Shown: piece by piece, positions 1 through 5,875 of the stretch
How positions within the stretch are numbered: position 1 is the first letter of the stretch
Layout of the letters: each line of letters opens with the position of its first letter
Source of the DNA: Flavobacteriales bacterium UBA4474
GTDB lineage: Bacteria; Bacteroidota; Bacteroidia; Flavobacteriales_D; Sanyastnellaceae
Assembly (NCBI GenBank): GCA_002389295.1
Contig: DGOE01000152.1
Span: forward strand, 1 to 5,875
Reading direction: 5' to 3'
Length of the DNA: 5,875 nt
Position numbers and translations under genes: made by a program
Notes under the pieces: generated by a model
The model's input: the letters and a program-made list of their open reading frames with translations, nothing else
Databases searched by the model: none
Told to the model about the DNA's origin: nothing

Positions 1-552
1 GATGGGTGAAGCCTTGGGTTTTTTGTCTTCTGCTGCTTTTTCAGCCTCGACCTTAGGCGCGTCCTCCTTGGCCTCGGCAACTTCGGGTTCTTTTGCTACT
101 GGAGCCTCGGGCTCAGCTTCAGCCTCAACAGGCGCAGGCGCAGGTTCGGGTTCGGGTTCGGGTTCGGGTGCTGGAGCAGGCGCGGGTTCCGGTGCTGCTT
201 TCGCCTCCGGTTCGGGCGCAGGTTCTGGCTTCGCAGGTTCCGGAGCGGGTTCTGGAGCCGGCGCTGGTGCAGGCTCTTCTACAGGCGCGGCTTCAGCACT
301 CTTTTTGGATTCCACTGCCAAGGCCTCCATCTCGAGCAGTGTTTTTGACTTCTGTTTCGACTTCTCCTTGGCCGCTTTTTCGTCGGCGAAGTTGGAACGC
401 ACCAAAGCGTACTGTTCCGGCTCCAACTTGGTGTTGGGCTTGCGTTCGACTTCGATTCCCTGGGAGGCGAGGAATTCGACAATCGAGTCTACACCGAGAT
501 TGAATTCTCGGGCGACTTTGCTGAGGCGTACCGGTTTTAAAACTTCTGACAT
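1..552 (-). CDS. infB: Translation initiation factor IF-2, N-terminal part (cut by window edge)
   Basis: IF-2 is the cytoplasmic GTPase that brings initiator tRNA to the 30S subunit and promotes subunit joining. Only the first 184 codons are visible, read leftward from the ATG at 552; the frame is open to base 1. Residues 1-55 form an IF2-N-type domain: it begins MSEVLKPVRLSKVAREFN, continues with a helix ending in EFLASQGIEVERKP, and then has a LEPEQYALVRSNF segment. Residues 56-80 are charged and Lys-rich. From about residue 88 to the window edge the chain is a low-complexity Pro/Glu/Ala linker with EP and AP dipeptide runs, as is common between the IF2-N and G domains in Bacteroidota. The G domain lies outside the window, so identity rests on the N-terminal domain and on the position 43 nt after nusA, the classical rimP-nusA-infB order. 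No Shine-Dalgarno is seen. The antisense of the linker gives a long spurious Gly/Ser/Ala-rich frame. Confidence 0.93.
   Translation of the reverse strand, partial: MSEVLKPVRLSKVAREFNLGVDSIVEFLASQGIEVERKPNTKLEPEQYALVRSNFADEKAAKEKSKQKSKTLLEMEALAVESKKSAEAAPVEEPAPAPAPEPAPEPAKPEPAPEPEAKAAPEPAPAPAPEPEPEPEPAPAPVEAEAEPEAPVAKEPEVAEAKEDAPKVEAEKAAEDKKPKASPI
143..166. repeat. Hexanucleotide tandem repeat in infB linker
   Basis: Four perfect copies of GGTTCG stand in tandem on the plus strand. On the coding (minus) strand they read GAACCC and encode consecutive Glu-Pro dipeptides in the IF-2 linker. The unit is six bases, so slippage would add or remove whole EP pairs without breaking the frame. Imperfect relatives (ggttct, ggttcc) are scattered over about 180-260. 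Confidence 0.85.
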
Positions 553-595
553 GTGCGGCTTTGCGGGGACTATCGTTGGCGGTGCGATCGTGAGA

Positions 596-1828
596 TCAGG
601 AATCGAATTCGGACTTGAGGACTTTGACGACCTCTTCTATCGTTTCAATTTCGAGGTCGGTGCGGTTGGCGAGGTCTTCGACGGGGAGGTTGAGCACGCT
701 GCGCGCAGTGTCGCAACCAATCTTCTCGAGCTCCGCAATGATCCAGGCATCGATTTCGTCCTTGAACTCCTTGAGTTCGACGTCGTCGATTTCAGTTTCT
801 CCTTCGCGGTAGACATCGATTTCGTACCCGGTCAAGCGTCCCGCAAGTTTGATGTTGTGTCCTCCCTTGCCGATGGCCAAAGAAACTTGGTCAGGCTGGA
901 GGTACACTTCGGCGCGTTCTCCCTTGATGGTGATGGATGAAATCTTGGCCGGACTCAAAGCGCGGGCGATCAGCAACTGCTCGTTGGCCGTGTAGTTGAT
1001 GACATCGATGTTCTCATTTTTCAATTCCCGCACGATGCCGTGGATGCGGGACCCTTTCATGCCCACACATGCGCCCACTGGATCCACGCGGTCATCGTAA
1101 GATTCCACGGCCACTTTGGCACGGTCACCGGGGGCACGCACGACCTTTTTGATGGTGATCAAACCGTCATAGATCTCCGGCACTTCTTGTTCGAACAAGC
1201 GCGCCAGGAATTCTGGGGCGGTGCGGGACAGAAGGATGCGGGGGTTGTTGTTGCGGATGTCTACTTCCGCGACGACTGCACGCACAGCATCACCCTTGCG
1301 GAAGAAGTCACCGGGAATTTGCTGGTCACGGGGCATGATGAGTTCGTTGTCGTCGTCGTCGACGAGCAGGATCTCACGCTTCCAGATTTGATAGACCTCT
1401 GCGGAAATGATTTCTCCGACGCGGTCCTTGTACTTCCTGTACAGCGCGTCTTTTTCCAACTCCATGATTTTGCCCGCCAGGTTCTGGCGCATGGAAAGGA
1501 CATTTCTGCGGCCGAAATCAACGAGCTTGATTTCTTCTGAAACTTCCTCGCCAACTTCGAAGTCGTCCTCAATTTTCAGCGCATCGGAAAGTCCAATTTC
1601 GGCGACTGGATCCTCGACCTCGCCGTCTTCGACGATTTCGCGGTTGTGCCAAATTTCAAGGTCACCCTTTTCAGGGTTGATGATGATGTCGAAGTTGTCG
1701 TCGGCACCATACTTCTTGATGATCATGTTCCGGAACACTTCCTCGAGAATGCCCATCATGGTCTCTCGGTCGATGTTCTTCAACTCCTTGAACTCCTTGA
1801 AGGAGTCAATCAGGTTCACCGTATCCAT
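596..1828 (-). CDS. nusA: Transcription elongation/termination factor NusA
   Basis: NusA binds RNA polymerase and nascent RNA and modulates pausing, intrinsic termination and antitermination. The 410-residue protein has the expected order. Residues 1-130 are the polymerase-binding N-terminal domain (starts MDTVNLIDSFKEFKELKNID, then an IIKKYGADDNFD stretch). About 135-200 is the S1 domain, ending NNNPRILLSRTAPEF. KH1 is at about 228-295, with VDPVGACVGMKGSRI around its GMKG loop at 256-259. KH2 is at about 296-345, with LAIGKGGHNIKLAGRLTG around its GKGG loop at 320-323. A short helical tail (350-410) follows, without the paired acidic repeats of E. coli NusA. The ATG at 1828 is chosen because it gives the conserved N-terminus; the frame stays open 25 codons further upstream, but only inside rimP. 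This ATG overlaps the rimP stop by one base (TAATG), which suggests translational coupling. Confidence 0.97.
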   Translation of the reverse strand: MDTVNLIDSFKEFKELKNIDRETMMGILEEVFRNMIIKKYGADDNFDIIINPEKGDLEIWHNREIVEDGEVEDPVAEIGLSDALKIEDDFEVGEEVSEEIKLVDFGRRNVLSMRQNLAGKIMELEKDALYRKYKDRVGEIISAEVYQIWKREILLVDDDDNELIMPRDQQIPGDFFRKGDAVRAVVAEVDIRNNNPRILLSRTAPEFLARLFEQEVPEIYDGLITIKKVVRAPGDRAKVAVESYDDRVDPVGACVGMKGSRIHGIVRELKNENIDVINYTANEQLLIARALSPAKISSITIKGERAEVYLQPDQVSLAIGKGGHNIKLAGRLTGYEIDVYREGETEIDDVELKEFKDEIDAWIIAELEKIGCDTARSVLNLPVEDLANRTDLEIETIEEVVKVLKSEFDS

Positions 1829-2298
1829 TATTGCTTGAATGAGATCTTCACTTTGGTTGAGGCGATGGTGTCCCAGACCAACTCGTGTCTGTCTGTGACC
1901 CACTCCTTGGCCTTTCGGCCTTCAATTCTTCTTTTTTCCTTGTGCTCGAGGACGATACCGGCCTCGGTTACTTCGGTCAACGTGCCTTCTACTTTGTGCC
2001 CGTCGTGCTGTTGCACGGTGACAATGCGCCCCACATTCTTCTGGTATTGGGGCCGCAATTTGAGTGGCTGGTCCAACCCTGGTGTGGATACCTGCAAGGC
2101 GAAATCCTGCACATCGCGGTCGAGCTGGTCTTCGATGAGGCGGGAAATGGCCACACACCGCGAGATGGGCATGCCGTCGTCGGCATCCACCAGTACGCGG
2201 ATGTTCGCGCCGTCTGAAACGGTCACGTCTACAAGGAATCCCCCCTCTTTCGTGAGGTGATCTTCTACCCAATGACGTATGTCCTGCGCGTTAATCAT
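1828..2298 (-). CDS. rimP: Ribosome maturation factor RimP
   Basis: RimP helps late maturation of the 30S subunit. The product is 156 residues, normal for the family. The N-terminal alpha/beta domain covers about residues 1-75 and contains GANIRVLVDADDGMPISRC and a following helix, ISRLIEDQLD. It ends in the family signature VSTPGLDQPLKLRPQY (70-85), which matches the V-S-x-P-G-L-D-x-P-L pattern. The SH3-like C-terminal domain follows (about 88-156; NVGRIVTVQQHDGHKVEGTL) and ends STKVKISFKQ, typical of Bacteroidota. It is the first gene of rimP-nusA-infB. The ATG at 2298 fits family length; no Shine-Dalgarno is visible, only an A-rich stretch (ACAAAA) just upstream. A second ATG at 2305 is out of frame and opens a 4-codon mini-ORF across this start. 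Confidence 0.96.
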   Translation of the reverse strand: MINAQDIRHWVEDHLTKEGGFLVDVTVSDGANIRVLVDADDGMPISRCVAISRLIEDQLDRDVQDFALQVSTPGLDQPLKLRPQYQKNVGRIVTVQQHDGHKVEGTLTEVTEAGIVLEHKEKRRIEGRKAKEWVTDRHELVWDTIASTKVKISFKQ

Positions 2299-2329
2299 GG
2301 TACATTTTGTCGCGGCGACGGGCGATAAA

Positions 2330-2354
2330 GAAGGGGGGCTTTCGGCCCCCCTTC
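2330..2354 (-). terminator. GC-rich stem-loop in rimP leader; terminator-like, possible attenuator
   Basis: A perfect 10-bp inverted repeat (GAAGGGGGGC / GCCCCCCTTC) encloses a 5-nt loop. Read on the minus strand the loop is CGAAA and the stem runs into TTTAT, a short T-rich tail like that of an intrinsic terminator. On the plus strand no T tract follows. It lies 31 bases upstream of the rimP start and about 27 bases downstream of the putative -7 element, so it would be in the 5' leader of the operon. The hairpin is certain from sequence. Its role as attenuator, stop for antisense read-through or RNA-stability element is inference. Confidence 0.5.
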
Positions 2355-2360
2355 ACATCA

Positions 2361-2375
2361 TCAACCCGCTGTTGA
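2361..2375. repeat. Short inverted repeat at expected rimP transcript start
   Basis: TCAAC and GTTGA form a perfect 5-bp inverted repeat with a 5-nt spacer. It lies immediately downstream of the minus-strand -7-like element, where transcription should begin. It could be an operator half-site pair or a 5'-end RNA hairpin. Five base pairs is short enough to occur by chance. Confidence 0.3.
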
Positions 2376-2380
2376 CGGTG

Positions 2381-2388
2381 CGAAAGTA
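2381..2388 (-). promoter_or_regulatory. Putative Bacteroidota -7 element for rimP-nusA-infB
   Basis: On the minus strand this reads TACTTTCG, followed by CACC. It fits the Bacteroidota -7 consensus TAnnTTTG except for C in the seventh position. The expected start would fall near 2374-2376, giving a leader of roughly 75-80 nt before rimP. I see no good TTTG -33 element at the usual 19-21 nt spacing, so the call rests on the -7 box and position. Confidence 0.45.
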
Positions 2389-2433
2389 GGCAAAATCCTT
2401 GTTATGACAGCAGTTCACAGCCGCTTCATGGCA

Positions 2434-2441
2434 CATCTTTG
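2434..2441 (+). promoter_or_regulatory. Putative -7 element immediately before AlbA_2 gene
   Basis: CATCTTTG matches TAnnTTTG in seven of eight positions (C replaces the first T) and ends four bases before the ATG at 2446. A transcript starting five or so bases downstream would begin at or next to the start codon, i.e. be leaderless or nearly so, which suits a gene without a Shine-Dalgarno. No clear -33 box is seen. If real, it excludes the upstream ATGs at 2404 and 2428. Confidence 0.35.
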
Positions 2442-2445
2442 CCCC

Positions 2446-3210
2446 ATGTCGCATGTCCTTCGAATGATCGCGGAAGGAGAGCACCAACAACAGGACTTCA
2501 AAACGCGGATTGACGACAGCCGGAAAATCGCCCGTACGCTTGTGGCTTTTGCCAATGCGGACGGCGGGCGTTTGCTGGTCGGGGTGAAGGACAATGGCAC
2601 GGTGTGCGGTGTGCGCGTCGATGAGGAATTGCACATGGTCGAAGCGGCAGCCGAGATGTATTGCCGTCCCGCGGTAGCGTTCAGGTCGCAGGTGTGGAAG
2701 GCCGATATCCGGAGCGTCGTGGAAATCGTGGTGGAGCCCTCTCGGCACAGGCCCCACCGCTGTGAGGTGGAGGAAGGCCGTTGGGAGGCCTACCTCCGTC
2801 TTGAAGATGAAAACATCAAGGTCAACGCCGTCCTCGCGCGGTGCTGGAATCACGCGTTCAGGGCCGATCGCCCGGCTTTTGAGTACGACCGCAACGTCGG
2901 GCGGCTGTTTAAATCGTGGCGCAAAGGGAAATTGTTGGGGTTTCGCCAGGTGGCCCGCACGGTGAAGCGTCCGCCGACTTCCGTGGAGGAGCTGTTGGCC
3001 CTGCTTGTGGGTTGGGGCATTGTAGAAATGGTATTGGGTGACCGGAATTTCATGTACGGTCTCGCCGATGAGCAGGCCTTGGAGAATCTGGAAACCCGCG
3101 GTCCGGCCCTGTTTGACCTTTCTGTTCTCCCGCCTTCACCCAAGGTCAGGAGGTTGAAGCCCCGCGGCATTCGTCCGGTTGATCCCCGGGCATTGCCACC
3201 AGAATCATGA
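2446..3210 (+). CDS. Schlafen AlbA_2-domain (putative nucleic-acid-binding) protein
   Basis: A 254-residue cytoplasmic protein without signal peptide or membrane segment. Residues 4-120 form an AlbA_2 domain (Schlafen/divergent-AAA_4 group). The hallmarks are EGEHQQQDFK (10-19), a helix SRKIARTLVAFANADGG (25-41) and the strand-turn LLVGVKDNGTVCGV (43-56), followed by an AEMYCRPAV segment and a WEAYLRLEDENIKVN strand near the domain end. The C-terminal half is basic and has a helix-turn-helix-like stretch around KLLGFRQVARTVKRPPTSVEELLALLVGWGIVE, then a Pro/Arg-rich tail. AlbA_2 domains are linked to nucleic-acid binding or regulation, but no substrate can be named. No ATPase P-loop is visible. 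The frame extends to an ATG at 2404, but 2446 is preferred because MSHVLRMIAEGEHQQQDFK is the natural family N-terminus and a -7-like box lies just ahead. Its TGA overlaps a possible upstream porZ ATG (ATGA at 3207-3210), so the two genes may share a transcript. Confidence 0.85.
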   Translation: MSHVLRMIAEGEHQQQDFKTRIDDSRKIARTLVAFANADGGRLLVGVKDNGTVCGVRVDEELHMVEAAAEMYCRPAVAFRSQVWKADIRSVVEIVVEPSRHRPHRCEVEEGRWEAYLRLEDENIKVNAVLARCWNHAFRADRPAFEYDRNVGRLFKSWRKGKLLGFRQVARTVKRPPTSVEELLALLVGWGIVEMVLGDRNFMYGLADEQALENLETRGPALFDLSVLPPSPKVRRLKPRGIRPVDPRALPPES

Positions 3211-3231
3211 ACAATGGACTGTCTCGTGCAA

Positions 3232-3239
3232 TATTTTCG
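3232..3239 (+). promoter_or_regulatory. Putative -7 element for porZ
   Basis: TATTTTCG fits TAnnTTYG with the same C substitution as the rimP element. It lies in the gap after the AlbA_2 stop codon, 34-46 bases before the two preferred porZ start codons (3273, 3285), and inside the extra N-terminal codons of the longest porZ frame. A convincing -33 element is missing. Confidence 0.35.
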
Positions 3240-3284
3240 CTGCCCGCCGCGTACGGTTGTACGATTCCACAGATGACGAGCGAT

Positions 3285-5720
3285 ATGGCCATTCTTCATT
3301 GTGACCCTGCCCTTTTGCGGTGGCGGTGTCGCCGCATTCTGGGCTGTGGAGTGGCCTTGCTTTTGGCACTGTGCGCCCTGCCATTTTGGGGATTGGGACA
3401 AATTGAAACGGGCAGCTGGCAGGACCAGCCCAACTACACCCGTTGCACCGCCATCGCTGCGGTCGACGGCGCGCCCATCGCACTTGTGGCGGGGGCGACG
3501 GCGGTTTTTTCGGTGGGTCTTGGACCGGATGGAAGCAGCACGGGAGAGGTTCAGCGGTTCGGCAAATCGGATGGCTTGAGCAGGGCGGAAATCGCCGCGG
3601 TGGCATTGGCTCCCGACTGGGGCTGGGCAGTGGTGGGATATGACGAAGGCACCTTTGATCTGATCGCGCTCGATGCTGATGGCACTTTGGGTCAGGTGTT
3701 GGCGGTCAAGGACCTGTCAGAGGCGGACCTGCCGGGCAACAAGCGGCCCAACGCATTTGTCGTGGAAGGCGACCGCATGTTGGTCTGCACGGACATCGGT
3801 GTTGTGGAATATGACCTGGAGGCATTGGAGGTGAGGGACACCTGGAAACTCGAAGAAAATGGACAAGCCCTGGCGGTGTATTCCGGGGGCTTGAGGGACG
3901 GTCGCTGGTGGCTGGCGACTTCATCCGGGCTGTGGTCGGCCCCCTTGGGCGCCGCATTTCCCGGTGACCCCGCCACCTGGCAACAGGACGCTGAATTGGC
4001 TGCCTTGGGCGTGGTGGACGTCCGCAATGTGGTGGTCGGTCCCGATGGGCGGATGGCCGTGCTCGAAAGGAGGGCAGGTCCGGATGCCATTTGGCTGGGC
4101 AATCCCGGGACGGATGCGTGGACCGAGTCCACCGAGGGTATTTCAGAAGAGTGGACAGGGTTGTATTCGGATGGTATTCGCCTGTGGGCCACCACCCCTT
4201 TTGGCGTGATGGAGATGACCGGAGACTGGCTGCCCGGTGCGATTCGGTCGGAGGCGGGTGCTGTTTACCTCGAACCCAAAGGAGCGGCGGCTTCACAAGG
4301 CGCTTTGTGGGTGGCCAACGCCCACTCGGGGTCGCTTCGGCTGTTGTCTGCAGATGCAGGTGCCGGGTTCGAAGGTCCCATTGCACCCAATGGACCACGA
4401 TCCAACGCTGCACTGCGCCTGGACGCGTGGAACGACCGCTTATGGGTGGCCACGGGAGGAACCGAAGCCAGCGGCGTGCCGCTGTACAGGCGAGAGGGAT
4501 TTAGTGGAAGGAAAGGGACGTTTTGGTGGTCGATTGGGCCGCCTGACGGAGAGGCCGGAGGCGAGGGTGTCCAGGACCCCATGGACGTGAGCATTGACCC
4601 CACCCGCCCGGAAAGGGCCGTATTCGGCAGTCTGGAGGAGGGCTTGATTGAGTTGGAAAACGCGGTCCTGTCCAAGTTTTGGAACCCCACCAATTCGCCG
4701 CTGGATTGGAATGCGAATTGGGAGGGGCCACGGTGTGCCGTGCCCGCCTTGGACTTTGACCGGCAAGGCCACCTTTGGCTCCTCAATGAGGGCACCGAAA
4801 ACCCGCTGAAACTGCTCGATGCAGAAGGCCAATGGCACACATTTGACGTGGAGGGATTCGATGTGTCCACGCGGTTCACGCGGTTGCTCGCGACGCAGTC
4901 TGATCAGCTCTGGATCTTGTTGGGCGATGGCGAAGGTGTGGCGGTGGTTTCCACAGGCGGTACCCCGACGGACCAATCCGATGACGATGTGCGGTTTTTG
5001 GGACAGCAAGAAGGATCTGGCGGTTTGCCCAGTGCCTTTGTCTATGCTGTGGAGGAAGACTTAGATGGTGAAGTGTGGGTGGGCACGCTGCAAGGACCGG
5101 CGGTGTTCTATCAGCCACAGGCCTTGTTTGAAGCAGAGGGGTTTGATGCGCAGCAAATCCTGATCGAACAAGACGGCAACTTTCAATTTCTGCTCGAGAC
5201 AGAGACGGTCTGGGACATCGCCCTCGATGGCGGCAACAGAAAGTGGCTGGCCACAGTCAACAACGGTGTTTTCCTGCTCAGTCCCGACGGCAGGGAGCAG
5301 GTGGCGCATTTCACTGCCGAAAACAGTCCGCTTCTTGCCAATGAGGTGTACGACCTGGCCATCGATCAACAGAGTGGCATGGTGTATTTCGCCACGCCCA
5401 TGGGCCTGACTTCATACCGGGGAGAAGCCACCAACTTCCGCGCCGAGCTCGATGGGGGTGGATTGCGCATTTTCCCCAATCCGTGGAGGCCCGAATACAC
5501 CGAACAGGTCACGATAGACGGCCTTGCTTTTGGGTCGGAACTGCACATTTTGGACGCGTCGGGCGCCCGGGTGCGCAAGGTGGAAAGCGCCGGTGGCCGG
5601 GCGGTCTGGGATACCAAAGATGACCGGGGGCGTTTGGTGCCGGAGGGCGTGTATTACCTGTTGGCAGGTGAGGATGCAGGAAAGTCCGGTGCTTCGGGCA
5701 AAATGGTCATCTTGCGGTGA
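3285..5720 (+). CDS. porZ: T9SS attachment-complex component PorZ, two-propeller protein with C-terminal sorting domain
   Basis: PorZ acts at the cell surface with PorU, PorV and PorQ. In Porphyromonas gingivalis it binds anionic LPS and supports the PorU sortase that removes T9SS signals and anchors cargo. From the ATG at 3285 the protein is 811 residues. Residues 1-38 are a signal peptide: an Arg-rich n-region (LRWRCRRI), the core VALLLALCAL, and probable cleavage near GLGQ/IETGSW. A long beta-propeller region follows, about 40-700. It carries the PorZ-like FGKSDGLSRAEIAAVAL (92-108) and repeated blade motifs such as DRMLVCTDIGVVEYDL, GRWWLATSSGLWSA, GEVWVGTLQG and NRKWLATVNNGVFLLS. From residue 728 comes a type-A-like sorting domain: LRIFPNPWRPEY, then GGRAVWDTKDDRGRLVPEGVYYL, ending GKMVILR. 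Length and order fit PorZ. The start is uncertain: the frame reaches an ATG at 3207 (overlapping the previous TGA) and another at 3273. The longest form would place 43 residues before the signal core and would span a promoter-like box, so a later start is favoured. Confidence 0.88.
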   Translation: MAILHCDPALLRWRCRRILGCGVALLLALCALPFWGLGQIETGSWQDQPNYTRCTAIAAVDGAPIALVAGATAVFSVGLGPDGSSTGEVQRFGKSDGLSRAEIAAVALAPDWGWAVVGYDEGTFDLIALDADGTLGQVLAVKDLSEADLPGNKRPNAFVVEGDRMLVCTDIGVVEYDLEALEVRDTWKLEENGQALAVYSGGLRDGRWWLATSSGLWSAPLGAAFPGDPATWQQDAELAALGVVDVRNVVVGPDGRMAVLERRAGPDAIWLGNPGTDAWTESTEGISEEWTGLYSDGIRLWATTPFGVMEMTGDWLPGAIRSEAGAVYLEPKGAAASQGALWVANAHSGSLRLLSADAGAGFEGPIAPNGPRSNAALRLDAWNDRLWVATGGTEASGVPLYRREGFSGRKGTFWWSIGPPDGEAGGEGVQDPMDVSIDPTRPERAVFGSLEEGLIELENAVLSKFWNPTNSPLDWNANWEGPRCAVPALDFDRQGHLWLLNEGTENPLKLLDAEGQWHTFDVEGFDVSTRFTRLLATQSDQLWILLGDGEGVAVVSTGGTPTDQSDDDVRFLGQQEGSGGLPSAFVYAVEEDLDGEVWVGTLQGPAVFYQPQALFEAEGFDAQQILIEQDGNFQFLLETETVWDIALDGGNRKWLATVNNGVFLLSPDGREQVAHFTAENSPLLANEVYDLAIDQQSGMVYFATPMGLTSYRGEATNFRAELDGGGLRIFPNPWRPEYTEQVTIDGLAFGSELHILDASGARVRKVESAGGRAVWDTKDDRGRLVPEGVYYLLAGEDAGKSGASGKMVILR

Positions 5721-5875
5721 TGGCTCTGCGGTTTTCCATGGTCTTGGTTTTTGCGTGCTGTATATCGACACAACCGGTATTGGCTCAAGACGATGTGCCC
5801 TGGTGGCGTCAGCTTTTTGGCCAGTCGGAAGCGGTGAAAACCCCGAGCAATGTGCCCCTTGAGGTTGACTCCAAT
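5720..5875 (+). CDS. Exported protein of unknown function, N-terminal part (cut by window edge)
   Basis: The first 52 codons of a gene whose ATG overlaps the porZ TGA by one base (TGATG), with the frame open to the end of the window. The N-terminus looks like a signal peptide: MALR, a hydrophobic core FSMVLVFACCI (5-15), then STQPVLAQ with a likely signal peptidase I cut near VLA/QDD (22-23). A VFAC segment at 10-13 slightly resembles a lipobox, but Phe at -2 and the good downstream cut site speak against a lipoprotein. The mature part begins DDVPWWRQLFGQ and then becomes Ser/Pro/Val-rich; no domain can be recognised in the 30 residues visible. Tight coupling to porZ suggests co-expression and an envelope role, which is inference only. 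Confidence 0.75.
   Translation, partial: MALRFSMVLVFACCISTQPVLAQDDVPWWRQLFGQSEAVKTPSNVPLEVDSN

Noticed and set aside
2..940. 312-codon plus-strand frame with Gly/Ser/Ala-rich sequence, resembling a silk- or adhesin-like protein
   Set aside because: It is the antisense of the IF-2 Pro/Glu/Ala linker and the nusA 3' end. EP/AP codons read backward give Gly/Ser/Ala runs. The sense strand has clear conserved domains in both genes.
1040..1540. 166-codon plus-strand frame
   Set aside because: It lies wholly antisense to the S1 and KH regions of nusA and shows no recognisable domain; GC-rich codon use keeps it open.
2309..2319. GTCGCgGCGAC palindrome upstream of rimP
   Set aside because: The arms are separated by one base, so no RNA hairpin can form, and short GC palindromes are frequent in GC-rich DNA. 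No supporting second copy was seen.
2353..2853. 166-codon minus-strand frame overlapping the rimP leader and the AlbA_2 gene
   Set aside because: It is antisense to the well-conserved AlbA_2 domain, has no family character, and ends in the leader (ATGATGTGA) as expected of a chance frame.
3285..3401. Possible lipoprotein signal in PorZ (LALC)
   Set aside because: The residue before Cys is Leu, not Gly/Ala/Ser, and a signal peptidase I-type end (GLGQ/IET) follows the hydrophobic core. PorZ is a T9SS-sorted protein, not a lipoprotein.
3692..5118. Several long minus-strand frames (for example 3706-4413, 4265-4879, 4440-5009)
   Set aside because: All are antisense to the continuous PorZ propeller frame and are Pro/Arg/Ser-rich shadow translations without domains.

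Overview
The window comes from a GC-rich member of the Bacteroidota. The evidence is a clear PorZ homologue with a type IX secretion (T9SS) C-terminal domain, a NusA and RimP of Bacteroidota style, TAnnTTYG-like promoter elements, and no Shine-Dalgarno sequences ahead of the genes. A marine or environmental Flavobacteriales-like lineage is a reasonable guess, but the order cannot be fixed from this sequence alone.

The left 2.3 kb, on the minus strand, is the conserved translation/transcription operon rimP-nusA-infB. rimP and nusA overlap by one base (TAATG). infB follows 43 nt after nusA and leaves the window after its first 184 codons, inside a Pro/Glu/Ala-rich linker. The leader upstream of rimP holds a -7-like promoter element, a small inverted repeat near the expected transcript start, a perfect 10-bp GC-rich stem-loop with a short T-rich tail, and a 4-codon out-of-frame mini-ORF across the rimP start codon.

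The right 3.5 kb, on the plus strand, is a divergent and tightly packed cluster. It starts with a cytoplasmic Schlafen/AlbA_2-domain protein. Next is porZ, a two-propeller T9SS attachment-complex component with a signal peptide and C-terminal sorting domain. Last is the beginning of another exported protein, joined to porZ by a TGATG overlap and cut by the window edge. A second promoter-like element lies just inside the start of the longest porZ reading frame, so porZ may start downstream of the ATGA overlap with the AlbA_2 gene.

The coding density is very high, and the only sizeable non-coding stretch is the roughly 150-bp divergent region (2299-2445). I see no mobile element, CRISPR array, tRNA or rRNA. 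I found no convincing wholly new system. The best leads are the rimP leader architecture and the operon-like coupling of an AlbA_2 protein and an unknown exported protein to porZ.
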